In this document: piece after piece, positions 52,696 to 61,605 of the stretch
Layout: each line of letters opens with the position of its first letter
Position numbering within the stretch: position 1 is the stretch's first letter
NCBI GenBank assembly: GCA_964415045.1
Contig: CAYPZL010000005.1
Coordinates: 12,530-76,529 of the forward strand
Length of the DNA: 64,000 bases
Direction: 5' to 3'
DNA from: CAYPZL01 sp964415045
Lineage (GTDB): Bacteria > Planctomycetota > Phycisphaerae > Sedimentisphaerales > Anaerobacaceae
The notes under the pieces: model-generated
What the model was told of the DNA's origin: nothing
What the model saw: only the letters and a program-made list of their open reading frames with translations
Database searches by the model: none
Made by a program: the position numbers and the translations under genes

Positions 52696-54663
52696 ATGGA
52701 ATGGCTTACACCATTGATGGGACTTTATGCCGCCGCGGCAGCGGTGCCGCTGCTGTTGTTGCTGTACTTTCTCAAGCTCAAGCGGCGCGAGACCGCCGTC
52801 TCGAGCACGTTGCTGTGGAAGCGGGCCGTGCGCGACTTGCAGGTCAACGCGCCGTTCCAAAGGCTCAGGCGAAACCTCCTGCTGTTGCTCCAGCTCCTGG
52901 CATTGACGGCGATGCTGCTGGCGCTGGCCGGTCCGGTGTTGGCGCTGCGGCGCGGCCCGGGGCGACGCTACGTTTTGCTGATCGACCGCTCGGCCAGCAT
53001 GAATGCGACCGACGTGGAGCCGAGCCGGCTGGCGGAGGCCCGAAAACAAGCGAAGGTCTTCGTCGAATCGATGCGGGGCGGCTCGCTGGTCTCGCTGCGC
53101 GACCAGGCCGACTACGCCATGGTGATTGCGTTCGACGGCCGGGCGAAGGTGATGTGCAACTTCACCGCGGATAAGCCCCAGATCCTGGCGGCGATCGACG
53201 CCATAGAAGCCGGACACGGCGCATCGCGTTTGGGCGAGGCGGTGACCGTGGCACGGGCATTTGCGCAAGGCGGTTCCGGCGAGGGCAACGGCGCGGCCGG
53301 CGAAACGGCGGCGCGCCTCGTCCTGTTCAGTGACGGACGGATCGAGGACCTTGATTCCATCCTGATTGACTCGGATGAGCTTGTCTTTCACCGCATCGGG
53401 GAATCCGGCGAGAACGTGGCGATTACGGCCCTGGACGCGCGGCGATCCTACGAGCGGCCGGAGCAGGTGGAGGTCTTCGTGTCGCTGGCCAACTACGGCA
53501 GCGAACCGGTTACCCGAGACGTACAGCTCGGCGTGAACGGGGACGTTCGCGCCGTTCGGTCGGCGACGATCCCCGGCTGCGAAGAGGCCTCCGGGGCGAG
53601 TCCATTCCGGCCGGGAAAAGTGGCCGTGAGCTTCTCCCTGTCCTATGGCGGGGCGGGCGTCCTGGACGTACAGCAGGTGGGAGACGACGTGCTGGCCTGC
53701 GACGATTCCGCCTGGGCCGTGCTGGAACCGCCGAAGCGGTTGTCGGTCCTGCTGGTGACGCAGGGAAATCCCGTGCTGGAATCGGCTCTGCGGGCCTGCC
53801 CGCTGGCGCGGCTCGACCCGTGTACGCCGGCCGGCTTCGACGCGATGGACCCAACGGCTTTTGCCCTGGAGAGCCCCTACGATCTGATCGTCCTGGACAA
53901 CCATGTCCCCGCCCACCTGCCGCGCTGCCAGTACCTGGTCTTCGGCTCGCCCCCCGCCGGCATCGACGTCAACGCGCCCCGTGACATAGAAAAGCAGATC
54001 ATCGTCGATTGGCGGGCGCAACATCCCGTGTTGCAGTACGTGAATCTCACGAATCTCTTCGCCGCCCGGTCGCGCCAGCTCGAACTGCCGCGCGACGCGG
54101 ACGTGTTGGCCGAATTCAATGAATCGCCGGCGATCGCCTTTCTCCGTCGCGAGGGACGCGACTATCTGCTGGTCGGTTTCGACGTGATGCAGAGCAACTG
54201 GCCGTTCGAACCCGGTTTCGTGCTGTTTTGTTACAACGCGTTGAATTTCCTGGGCGCCCAGCTTGGCGGGGCCGAGCCACACGAACTGGAAGTGAACGAG
54301 CCGATTCGGATCGTGGAGGTTCCTGTCGAATCGGCTGCGACCATCACCGGGCCCGACGGCGCGGACGTGGCGGTGGAGCCGGACGCCGACGGAACGGTGC
54401 GCTTTCCGGCGACGCAGCACGTAGGCGTCTATGCGGTGGACATCCCCGGCCGGCCGCCGCGTTTCTTCGCGGTCAACCTGACCGACGAGAAAGAGAGCCG
54501 GATCGAGCCGCAGCAGGAGATGCGTTTTTCCAGCACGACGGTTGCGGCTGCGGCGCAAACCGTTCAGCGGGCCAACGTGCCTTTGTGGCCCGTGCTGGTC
54601 CTGGTCGCGCTGGTGCTTGCCTGCCTGGAATGGCTGGTATATAATCAAAGAGTTCGGATTTGA
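52696..54663 (+). CDS. BatA-like membrane protein with VWA domain
   Basis: This 655-residue protein has an N-terminal BatA-type transmembrane region (MEWLTPLMGLYAAAAAVPLLL, then RRNLLLLLQLLALTAMLLALAG), a VWA domain with MIDAS DRSAS at Asp97, a long beta-rich middle and a C-terminal transmembrane helix (PLWPVLVLVALVLACLEWLVY). It begins 19 bp after the DUF58 gene. BatA/BatB proteins are part of aerotolerance-type operons, though the role is poorly known; here it is one part of a larger set. Confidence 0.92.
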   Translation: MEWLTPLMGLYAAAAAVPLLLLLYFLKLKRRETAVSSTLLWKRAVRDLQVNAPFQRLRRNLLLLLQLLALTAMLLALAGPVLALRRGPGRRYVLLIDRSASMNATDVEPSRLAEARKQAKVFVESMRGGSLVSLRDQADYAMVIAFDGRAKVMCNFTADKPQILAAIDAIEAGHGASRLGEAVTVARAFAQGGSGEGNGAAGETAARLVLFSDGRIEDLDSILIDSDELVFHRIGESGENVAITALDARRSYERPEQVEVFVSLANYGSEPVTRDVQLGVNGDVRAVRSATIPGCEEASGASPFRPGKVAVSFSLSYGGAGVLDVQQVGDDVLACDDSAWAVLEPPKRLSVLLVTQGNPVLESALRACPLARLDPCTPAGFDAMDPTAFALESPYDLIVLDNHVPAHLPRCQYLVFGSPPAGIDVNAPRDIEKQIIVDWRAQHPVLQYVNLTNLFAARSRQLELPRDADVLAEFNESPAIAFLRREGRDYLLVGFDVMQSNWPFEPGFVLFCYNALNFLGAQLGGAEPHELEVNEPIRIVEVPVESAATITGPDGADVAVEPDADGTVRFPATQHVGVYAVDIPGRPPRFFAVNLTDEKESRIEPQQEMRFSSTTVAAAAQTVQRANVPLWPVLVLVALVLACLEWLVYNQRVRI

Positions 54664-54694
54664 AGCGTACCTTTCGAATACGGCGGAATTTCAG

Positions 54695-56872
54695 ATGGAT
54701 AGAATCCGGATTGTGTTTTGGCTCGTGCTGGTGTCGACCGCAGGCGTCGCCGCCGCCCGTCCGCCCGAGTTCAACGTCGATCTTCTTTGTGGCTGGGACG
54801 GCTGCTATCGGCCGATGGAGTGGACGCCCGTCGAGATCGGCGTCAACTCCGATCTGACCGAGCCTTTCGAGGGGACATTCATTCTCTCGGGGGCGCAGGA
54901 CGGGTTGAACACGCTGAACATCATGCACAACTTCGTGTTGACCCCCGAGCTTCAGCTCAGCCTGCCGCTGGTGACCAAGTTCGCTTTTGGCATCCCCCGT
55001 TGCGATCTGACGATTCGCGATCAGCGGGGCCGGACCCGGTGGGCCAATTCGGTGGATATGTGGGACATCTCGGCCGACAATCGCATGCTGCATCCGGTGC
55101 AGCCGGCGGATATGTTGATCGGCCTGCTCGGTCAGCCGCGCTTCGGCTTGCTGAAACTGCCGAATGAGACGGTCTGCCTTTCGTACCGAGGGCGAGGCAA
55201 AGTCTATCTCGGCGCCAAGGTCCCGCGGATGGTGCCGTGGGACTGGACCGGGTTCGCCAGCCTCGACGTGCTCGTGATGTACGATCCGGACTGGGCGCTG
55301 CTGCGAGCCGAGCAATTGAACGCGATCGGCGAGTGGGTCTCCAACGGCGGCGCCCTGCTGCTGGTTCTCGGCCAGCATCCCCTGACGCCGGAGAACCCGT
55401 TGGCGGAGTTGATTCCCTTTCGCGTCGGACAGCCCAGGCAGGCCGACGTTCCGCCCGTGGTTCTGGAGCGATGGGGCCTCGGTTCGGACCGGCCGGAACA
55501 GGTGACGGTCTGGCCGCTGGTGGCAAAACCGAATGTTCCCGACGCTGCGACGACCACGACCGCCGACGGAGTGGGCCTCTACGGTGCGGCTCCGGCGGGA
55601 TTCGGACGCGTGGCCGTCCTGGGCTTCGACCCTTCCGGGCTGAGCCAGGAGCAGGCCGAGCACGCTACGGAGTTCTGGGCCGCTCACGTGCGTGGCTGTC
55701 TCGAGGGACGCCACGACGACGCGGCGGGGGGGGCGGATTGGAATGCCGTCGCGTGGCAGCCCGTGGCCGGGCGTAGTCGCACCATCGTACCCTCGACCGC
55801 GGTGTCAGAGGAAGACGACCGCAGAAACGAAAACCTCTACCGTATCAGCGTCGCCCAAAGCGCCGGCAACAGCGTGCTGAATTATCTGTACGAATTGCCC
55901 CAGATGCGGCCGCTGAGCATCTGGTGGGTGATCCTGACGCTGTCGGCCCTGGCAATCCTGCTTGGTCCGGTGGATTATCTTGTGCTCAAGCGGCTGGACA
56001 AGCTCCCTTACACGTGGCTCACCTGCACGGGCTGGATCGTGCTCTTCACCGTTGGCGCGTATTACGGCGTACAGACGCTGCGCGGCGGGAAGATGCAGCT
56101 CCGCGCCTTGTCGGTGGTGGACGGCGTTGCCGGCAGCGACTGCGTGTGGACCACGTATTACAGCGGTCTCTTCGCCCCGCGCAGTGATGACTACCGTCCG
56201 GACGGTTTGGACGCCCGTCAGTGGTGGTCGGCGATTGCGCCCACCCGTGAGCAAATGTACGCTCACCAGACCCAGGCCGGCATGCGGCAGATTCATTGCC
56301 TGCAGGGCGACGGCGCCAATCATCCCGTGTCGTTGCCCATCAGCATCTGGACGATTCAGTCGCTGCTGGGCGAGATGCGTTCGAGCAGTATGCCGTTTGA
56401 GGCTAAGGTGACACGTCGTGGCGATACGGCGACGGTGGAAATTCAGAACAGGACAGAAGCGGCGATACGCGGCGGGTTCGTGCTCTTCGCAGACGCCTCC
56501 GGACTTCTCGGCCCGGTGCCGCCGCGCTCGCAGCACGTGTTCGAGGTGCCGATCAGCTCCTTCGAGCCCTGGCAGGCCGGCGAGCGATACCAGGGCTTCG
56601 ACGAGTCGTACGGGGGGCAGCCGCGGATGTGGCAAGGGCTGCAGGTGCCCCGATACCCCGGTGCAACGGCCAGGCAGACGCACGAGGCCTTTCTGGCGCA
56701 GGGGTGTTTGAATCGGACCGTTGCCATGCACGCCCGTCTCGATCTCGGCGCCGCCCTGGTCACGGTCGAGTTTGAAGATGCGCCCCCGCCGTTTACCATC
56801 GCGAATCGTTCCTACGACGTCAATCACAAGCAGTACGCCAGACTGCTTGTTTTTCCCCCCTCGAATCCGTGA
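54695..56872 (+). CDS. Exported membrane protein with GATase-like region and two transmembrane helices
   Basis: A 725-residue protein starting at the ATG at 54695. A signal peptide (about 1-20, ending GVAAA) is followed by a beta-rich domain (PEFNVDLLCGWDGCYRP). At about residues 185-240 a GATase-like Rossmann core appears (LDVLVMYDPDWALL...GGALLLVLG). Two transmembrane helices at about 410-432 and 442-458 (LSIWWVILTLSALAILLGPV, WLTCTGWIVLFTVGAYYG) resemble the C-terminal membrane part of other genes in this type of operon. No catalytic cysteine is visible. It sits between the BatA-like gene and the ABC transporter genes. Confidence 0.85.
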   Translation: MDRIRIVFWLVLVSTAGVAAARPPEFNVDLLCGWDGCYRPMEWTPVEIGVNSDLTEPFEGTFILSGAQDGLNTLNIMHNFVLTPELQLSLPLVTKFAFGIPRCDLTIRDQRGRTRWANSVDMWDISADNRMLHPVQPADMLIGLLGQPRFGLLKLPNETVCLSYRGRGKVYLGAKVPRMVPWDWTGFASLDVLVMYDPDWALLRAEQLNAIGEWVSNGGALLLVLGQHPLTPENPLAELIPFRVGQPRQADVPPVVLERWGLGSDRPEQVTVWPLVAKPNVPDAATTTTADGVGLYGAAPAGFGRVAVLGFDPSGLSQEQAEHATEFWAAHVRGCLEGRHDDAAGGADWNAVAWQPVAGRSRTIVPSTAVSEEDDRRNENLYRISVAQSAGNSVLNYLYELPQMRPLSIWWVILTLSALAILLGPVDYLVLKRLDKLPYTWLTCTGWIVLFTVGAYYGVQTLRGGKMQLRALSVVDGVAGSDCVWTTYYSGLFAPRSDDYRPDGLDARQWWSAIAPTREQMYAHQTQAGMRQIHCLQGDGANHPVSLPISIWTIQSLLGEMRSSSMPFEAKVTRRGDTATVEIQNRTEAAIRGGFVLFADASGLLGPVPPRSQHVFEVPISSFEPWQAGERYQGFDESYGGQPRMWQGLQVPRYPGATARQTHEAFLAQGCLNRTVAMHARLDLGAALVTVEFEDAPPPFTIANRSYDVNHKQYARLLVFPPSNP

Positions 56873-56883
56873 GGACAGGACCC

Positions 56884-57810
56884 ATGATCGAGACCCGGAA
56901 GTTGAGTAAGAATTTTGGGGAGCTGGTTGCGGTAGACAACCTGGACCTGGACATCGAAGCCGGTGACATCTTCGGCTTCATCGGCCCGAACGGCGCGGGC
57001 AAGACCACGACGATGCGTGTTCTGGTGACCTTGCTGGAGCCGACGAGCGGAGCGGCCTTCATCGACGGCCTCGACGTCACGAAGAAGGGCAGAGAGGTCC
57101 GGCGGCGGGTCGGCTATATGCCGGATTTCATGGGCGTCTACGACGATCTCAAGGTGTTCGAGTACCTGGAGTTTTTCGCGGCCGCGTTCGGCATCGAGTA
57201 TCGCAAGCGCAAATCCATCGTGGACGGCGTTCTCGAGCTGACCGACCTGGAGTCGAAGCGAAACACCGCCGTGGACAGCCTCTCGCGAGGCATGCAGCAG
57301 CGGTTGGGGCTGGCGCGGGTCCTGATTCACGATCCCAAGGTCCTGATCCTGGACGAGCCGGCCAGCGGTCTCGATCCCAGGGCCCGGATCGAGATCCGCG
57401 AGCTGCTGCGCGAATTGAAGAAGATGGGCAAGACCATCATGATCTCCAGCCATATCCTCAGCGAGCTGGAAGAGATTTGCGACCGGGTGGGCATCATCGA
57501 GCACGGCCGGCTGGTGTTCGGCGGGACCCTCGACGAGATCCGCCCCCGCCTGGGCATCCACAGCAAGGTGCGGGTCCTGGTGCTCGGCGACGAACAGAAA
57601 GCGGTCGAGCTGCTGGCGGCCCTGCCCCAGGTCGAGCAGGTGGAGGTGGTCGGCGATGCCCTCTCCGTGACATTTCGCGAAGGAGAAACCGCCGACGGCG
57701 TCATCGCTCGCACGCTCGTCAATGGTGGCGTCGACGTGGTCTCCCTCCAGCCCGAACAGTTGAAGCTCGACGACGCGTTCCTGAAATTAACCAAGGGAAT
57801 CGTCCACTGA
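56884..57810 (+). CDS. ABC transporter ATP-binding protein
   Basis: The 308-residue reading starts at the ATG at 56884 (MIETRKLSKNFG); an ATG/GTG at 56869 in the previous gene's tail is less likely. Walker A GPNGAGKT, signature LSRGMQQRLGLAR, Walker B VLILDEPASGLDP and the switch histidine in MISSHILS are present. A C-terminal extension (VRVLVLGDEQKAVELLAAL) of the type that regulates ABC-2 exporters follows. It powers the three permeases just downstream. Confidence 0.97.
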   Translation: MIETRKLSKNFGELVAVDNLDLDIEAGDIFGFIGPNGAGKTTTMRVLVTLLEPTSGAAFIDGLDVTKKGREVRRRVGYMPDFMGVYDDLKVFEYLEFFAAAFGIEYRKRKSIVDGVLELTDLESKRNTAVDSLSRGMQQRLGLARVLIHDPKVLILDEPASGLDPRARIEIRELLRELKKMGKTIMISSHILSELEEICDRVGIIEHGRLVFGGTLDEIRPRLGIHSKVRVLVLGDEQKAVELLAALPQVEQVEVVGDALSVTFREGETADGVIARTLVNGGVDVVSLQPEQLKLDDAFLKLTKGIVH

Positions 57811-57852
57811 TCGGTGCGGGCGAAGCAACGAGGCGGACGAGACCACAGCATT

Positions 57853-59574
57853 ATGCGGACGGCAGCGGCATATTGTTCTCTTTGGCGCGTCGGGCTCTTG
57901 CGTCTGACGGGACCCATGTTCGACAAGGAACTGCGGGTTGCCAGCCGGCAGCGGCGCCACTACCTGCTGCGCTTCGGTTACGTCGCCCTTCTTACGCTGT
58001 TCATCGCGTGGGTCTGGCTGATGGTGGCGCGCATCGGCAGCGCGGGCTCGGCGGTCGTCCGGGTCTCGCGCATGCCGGAAGCGGGCAAATACATCGTCGC
58101 ATGCGTCGTCTGGTTTCAATTCATCACCGGCTCGTTTCTCACGGCTGTCCTGCTGAGCGGCTCGATCAGCAGCGAGGTTCGCCAGCGCACGCTCGACGCC
58201 CTCCTGGTCACACCGATCAGCGGCGTGCAGATCGTGTTGGGCAAGCTGCTGAGCAAGATGCTCCAGCCGATCCTGCTACTGGCGGTCAGTCTGCCGCTGC
58301 TGACGGTGGTCCGCGTGTTCGGCGGCGTGCCCTGGGCGTACGTCGTTTCCGGTCTGTGCATCACGCTGTCGACCATGGTCTTCGTCGGTTCCCTGAGCGT
58401 GCTGCTGTCGGTGACGGACCGACAGGCCCATCACGTCACGACGACGGTTATCTTCTGGTGCCTGATCCTGTGGGGCGGCGTGCCGGCCCTGTTGACGCTG
58501 TTATCGGCGGCTGGATACGTAAACGCTGCTGCGATCCCGGCCGTCCTGATGATAACCAATCCCTTCGCAGCCTTGCTGACTCAGACGAGTGCGATGCTGG
58601 CGGCTCCGACGCCGGGCGCCGCGGTGTCCTGGCGGTTTCACTGCCTGATGCTCCTGGGCGCGGCCGCCGTGATTTCGATCGTCGCGGTGTGGCGCGTACG
58701 CCGGGCGACGCTGGTCTCGATCCTGGCCCGCGCCGGCGGCCGGCATGCATCCCGCTCGAAGGCTCGGCGCGAAGGAGCCACGGGACGGACTCGCACCGGC
58801 GTGCGGGCGTGGACGCCGATTCGTCGCGTCAAGGGCGCGCCGATCGTGTGGAAAGAGTTGTGCCGGCCTCAGTTCTTAACGCGGTGGCGCGCCATTCTCA
58901 CGGTTGGCGTCTCGATTGCTGCAATCGCGGTCATGACCGTGGCATTGGTGGCCGCGAGGGGGCCGGTCGGTGCTTCCTTCCTCATTCTGGCTCACATCTT
59001 TCAACTGCTGTTTCTCGTGCGTCTGGCGGCTTCGGCCGCGAGCGCGATTACGCGAGAGAAAGAGGCCCGCACGTGGCCGATACTCCTGATGACGCCGCTG
59101 GACGACAGGGAAATCGTCCGGGGCAAGGCGGTCGGGGTCTTTCGCTGGAATCTGTGCCTGCTGGTCCCGCTCTGTGCGCTCTACCTGCTCGGCCATATCC
59201 TGAGCCCCGCCGGCGCTGGAGACTTGATACAGCGCGCCATTTCTCTGGGCACCCTCGTCATCGGCCTGGCGGGAACTATCTTGTTTCTGATCGGTCTCGG
59301 CCTGTATCTCAGCGTTCGATTGAAGACGACGTCGGCGGCCGTCGCTGCCACGCTCGGGATCTACATTGCGCCGACGCTCTTTTGTTGCGGCGGCTTGAGT
59401 CCGCTGCTCGTGTGGTCGGCCCGTGTCGCCGGCCCCCCGGGGACGCGGGGGCCCTTGGGAATGCTTCTCGTGCCGCTGCTGTTCACAGTCGGCGTGGCGG
59501 CGGTGTACGGCGGTTTAGGCTGGCTTTTCATGCGCGCCGCTGCGGGGCGCCTGCGGCCCAACGTCTTTGGGTGA
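57853..59574 (+). CDS. ABC-2-type permease, copy 1 (two-half)
   Basis: A membrane protein of about 573 residues (ATG at 57853; a GTG at 57814 is possible). It begins LTGPMFDKELRVASRQRRHY and has ~12 transmembrane segments. The ABC-2 signature appears twice: EVRQRTLDALLVTPISGVQI near residue 107-130 and ITREKEARTWPILLMTPLDD near 398-425. That means two ABC-2 halves in one chain. It starts 42 bp after the ATPase and 9 bp before copy 2. Confidence 0.92.
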   Translation: MRTAAAYCSLWRVGLLRLTGPMFDKELRVASRQRRHYLLRFGYVALLTLFIAWVWLMVARIGSAGSAVVRVSRMPEAGKYIVACVVWFQFITGSFLTAVLLSGSISSEVRQRTLDALLVTPISGVQIVLGKLLSKMLQPILLLAVSLPLLTVVRVFGGVPWAYVVSGLCITLSTMVFVGSLSVLLSVTDRQAHHVTTTVIFWCLILWGGVPALLTLLSAAGYVNAAAIPAVLMITNPFAALLTQTSAMLAAPTPGAAVSWRFHCLMLLGAAAVISIVAVWRVRRATLVSILARAGGRHASRSKARREGATGRTRTGVRAWTPIRRVKGAPIVWKELCRPQFLTRWRAILTVGVSIAAIAVMTVALVAARGPVGASFLILAHIFQLLFLVRLAASAASAITREKEARTWPILLMTPLDDREIVRGKAVGVFRWNLCLLVPLCALYLLGHILSPAGAGDLIQRAISLGTLVIGLAGTILFLIGLGLYLSVRLKTTSAAVAATLGIYIAPTLFCCGGLSPLLVWSARVAGPPGTRGPLGMLLVPLLFTVGVAAVYGGLGWLFMRAAAGRLRPNVFG

Positions 59575-59583
59575 GAATACTCC

Positions 59584-61458
59584 ATGGCGATACAAGTGAA
59601 GGAATTCCGTGTCTTCGGTCTTGAACGGGTCCTGCCAAAGGCCCTGAAGCGGGGCTGGCTGACCGGGCCGATCTTCGACAAGGAGCTGCGCGTCTCGTCC
59701 CGACGCCGGCGCAACTACGTCCTGCGGTCCCTCTACGTGGTGCTTCTGGGGATCTTTGTGGCGGTGGTGTGGGGTGGCATTGCGCAACACAGAGGCAGTG
59801 CGGCGTTTCAACAGGCCCAGATGGCCGCGGCCGGCAAACGCCTCGTCATGACGATCGTATGGTTCCAGTTCATCGCCACGCAGGCGCTGGCGGTCATTAT
59901 GCTCAGCACCGCCATCAGCGACGAAGTCTACCATCGCACGCTGGGCCTGCTGATGACCACGCCGGTCAACAGCGTTCAGATCGTGCTCGGCAAGATCGCG
60001 AGCAAATTGCTCCAACTGATCCTCCTGCTGGGCATCATGCTGCCGATGCTCGCGATCGTGCGGCTCTTCGGGGGCGTGTCCCTGCAGTACGTGCTGTCGA
60101 GTTTCTGCGTTACCCTGACGGCGGCGGTCTTCGCCGGATCGCTGAGTTTGTTCGGCTCGATTGCCAATCGGCGGGCCTATACCGTGATCATTCGCACCGT
60201 CTTCGTGCTGGGAAGCTTGTATTTCATCTTGCCCGGTGCCGTCATGGCCGTGTGGGGCGTTCTCCTGCCTCGGTTCGGGCTTTTCCCGACGGCCCGCTCC
60301 TTCGGCTCGGCCGGGCTCGAGGCGCTGCTGATGTACGTCAATCCCTTCTACACCATCTGGGCCACCACGCGTGAGATGCTCTCTCCCGGTACTGCCCCGG
60401 GATTGTCCTGGCCGGCCCATTGCGCCTTCATGCTCGTCGCTTCAGCACTGATCCTGGGCCGGGCGGCGGCCATCGTACGCAAAGTGGCGCTGCGCCAGGC
60501 GACGGGGCAGCTTGTGTTACGGCCGAACACCAGCACAATACCGCTGCGGAATCGCCGGCCCGGACGCCGGAAGCGCGGTGACAGTCGCCGCGGATTCGTC
60601 AAACGCGTGCAAGGGCCCGCCGTGGTCTGGAAGGAGCTGCGGGCCCCGTTCATCGAGGGGGTGGACGACAGGAACAGCTACATCGGCTTGGCCGTGACCG
60701 TCGGCGCTCTCCTGGTAACCTACCTGATGACGGCCAGAGACGGGGCTCTGGATGAGAACTTCGCCCACGTCTCGTACGGACTGCTCTTCGTCTTCATGGG
60801 CTCGGTCTTCAATATCGTTTTCTCGGCGACGCGGATCACGACGGAGAAGGAATCGCAGACCTGGCCGCTGCTGCTGGCGACGCCGCTGAGCGACTGGGAC
60901 GTCCTGTTGGGCAAGGCGGTCAGCTCCTTTCGGCGCTGCCTGCCCATCTGGACCCTGCTGGCCGGGCACGTCTTCCTGTTCGTTCTGATCGGATATATCC
61001 ACCCGATTGCGATCTTTCACCTGCTGATCGTTGTCGCCTGGTTGAGCTGTTTCATTACCGGCGCGGGTCTCTACTTCAGTACCCGCTTTCGTCGCACGAC
61101 GTCCGCGGTGGTGGCGAGTTTCTCGCTGGCACTGGCACTGTGGGCGGTCGGGCCCATCCTGGCCGGACTGATCAGCGCCGCGGCCAACCGGGGTGACCCG
61201 ATTGAGAAATACCTGTGGACGCATCCGGCGGTGCAGACCGAGCTGGTCATGGCCGGGGCCGGCGGCCGGCGAAATGCGGACCTGCCGCTGGGGTCGCTCG
61301 ATTACGGCGCCGAGCATGTCATGTTCAATATGGGACGCCGTACGTTTGACGTCCACCGCATGACCACCATCCTGACCGTCACGGCCTCTCTGTACGTGCT
61401 GCTCGGTTTGTTTTTCTTCTGGCGGGCCAGGTGCCGGCTCCGGCGAAACGTCTTCTGA
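59584..61458 (+). CDS. ABC-2-type permease, copy 2 (two-half)
   Basis: A 624-residue paralogue of copy 1 with LTGPIFDKELRVSSRRRRNY near residue 24. Signatures are EVYHRTLGLLMTTPVNSVQI (near 113) and TTEKESQTWPLLLATPLSDW (near 418). About twelve transmembrane segments are seen. GGTGAG lies before the ATG. The gene is nine bases downstream of copy 1 and 147 bp upstream of copy 3. Confidence 0.93.
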   Translation: MAIQVKEFRVFGLERVLPKALKRGWLTGPIFDKELRVSSRRRRNYVLRSLYVVLLGIFVAVVWGGIAQHRGSAAFQQAQMAAAGKRLVMTIVWFQFIATQALAVIMLSTAISDEVYHRTLGLLMTTPVNSVQIVLGKIASKLLQLILLLGIMLPMLAIVRLFGGVSLQYVLSSFCVTLTAAVFAGSLSLFGSIANRRAYTVIIRTVFVLGSLYFILPGAVMAVWGVLLPRFGLFPTARSFGSAGLEALLMYVNPFYTIWATTREMLSPGTAPGLSWPAHCAFMLVASALILGRAAAIVRKVALRQATGQLVLRPNTSTIPLRNRRPGRRKRGDSRRGFVKRVQGPAVVWKELRAPFIEGVDDRNSYIGLAVTVGALLVTYLMTARDGALDENFAHVSYGLLFVFMGSVFNIVFSATRITTEKESQTWPLLLATPLSDWDVLLGKAVSSFRRCLPIWTLLAGHVFLFVLIGYIHPIAIFHLLIVVAWLSCFITGAGLYFSTRFRRTTSAVVASFSLALALWAVGPILAGLISAAANRGDPIEKYLWTHPAVQTELVMAGAGGRRNADLPLGSLDYGAEHVMFNMGRRTFDVHRMTTILTVTASLYVLLGLFFFWRARCRLRRNVF

Positions 61459-61605
61459 CGCCGGGCTGTTCCTTACACCTGCAACCGAGCCGTTCTTGCC
61501 GCGCAGCGCGCGGGGCGCTATACTGATGATGAACGACGTCGAGAATTGAGGTGACATGCTGGTGACGACACGGATTTGGATATACCGGGCTTCGGAGCGG
61601 GGATT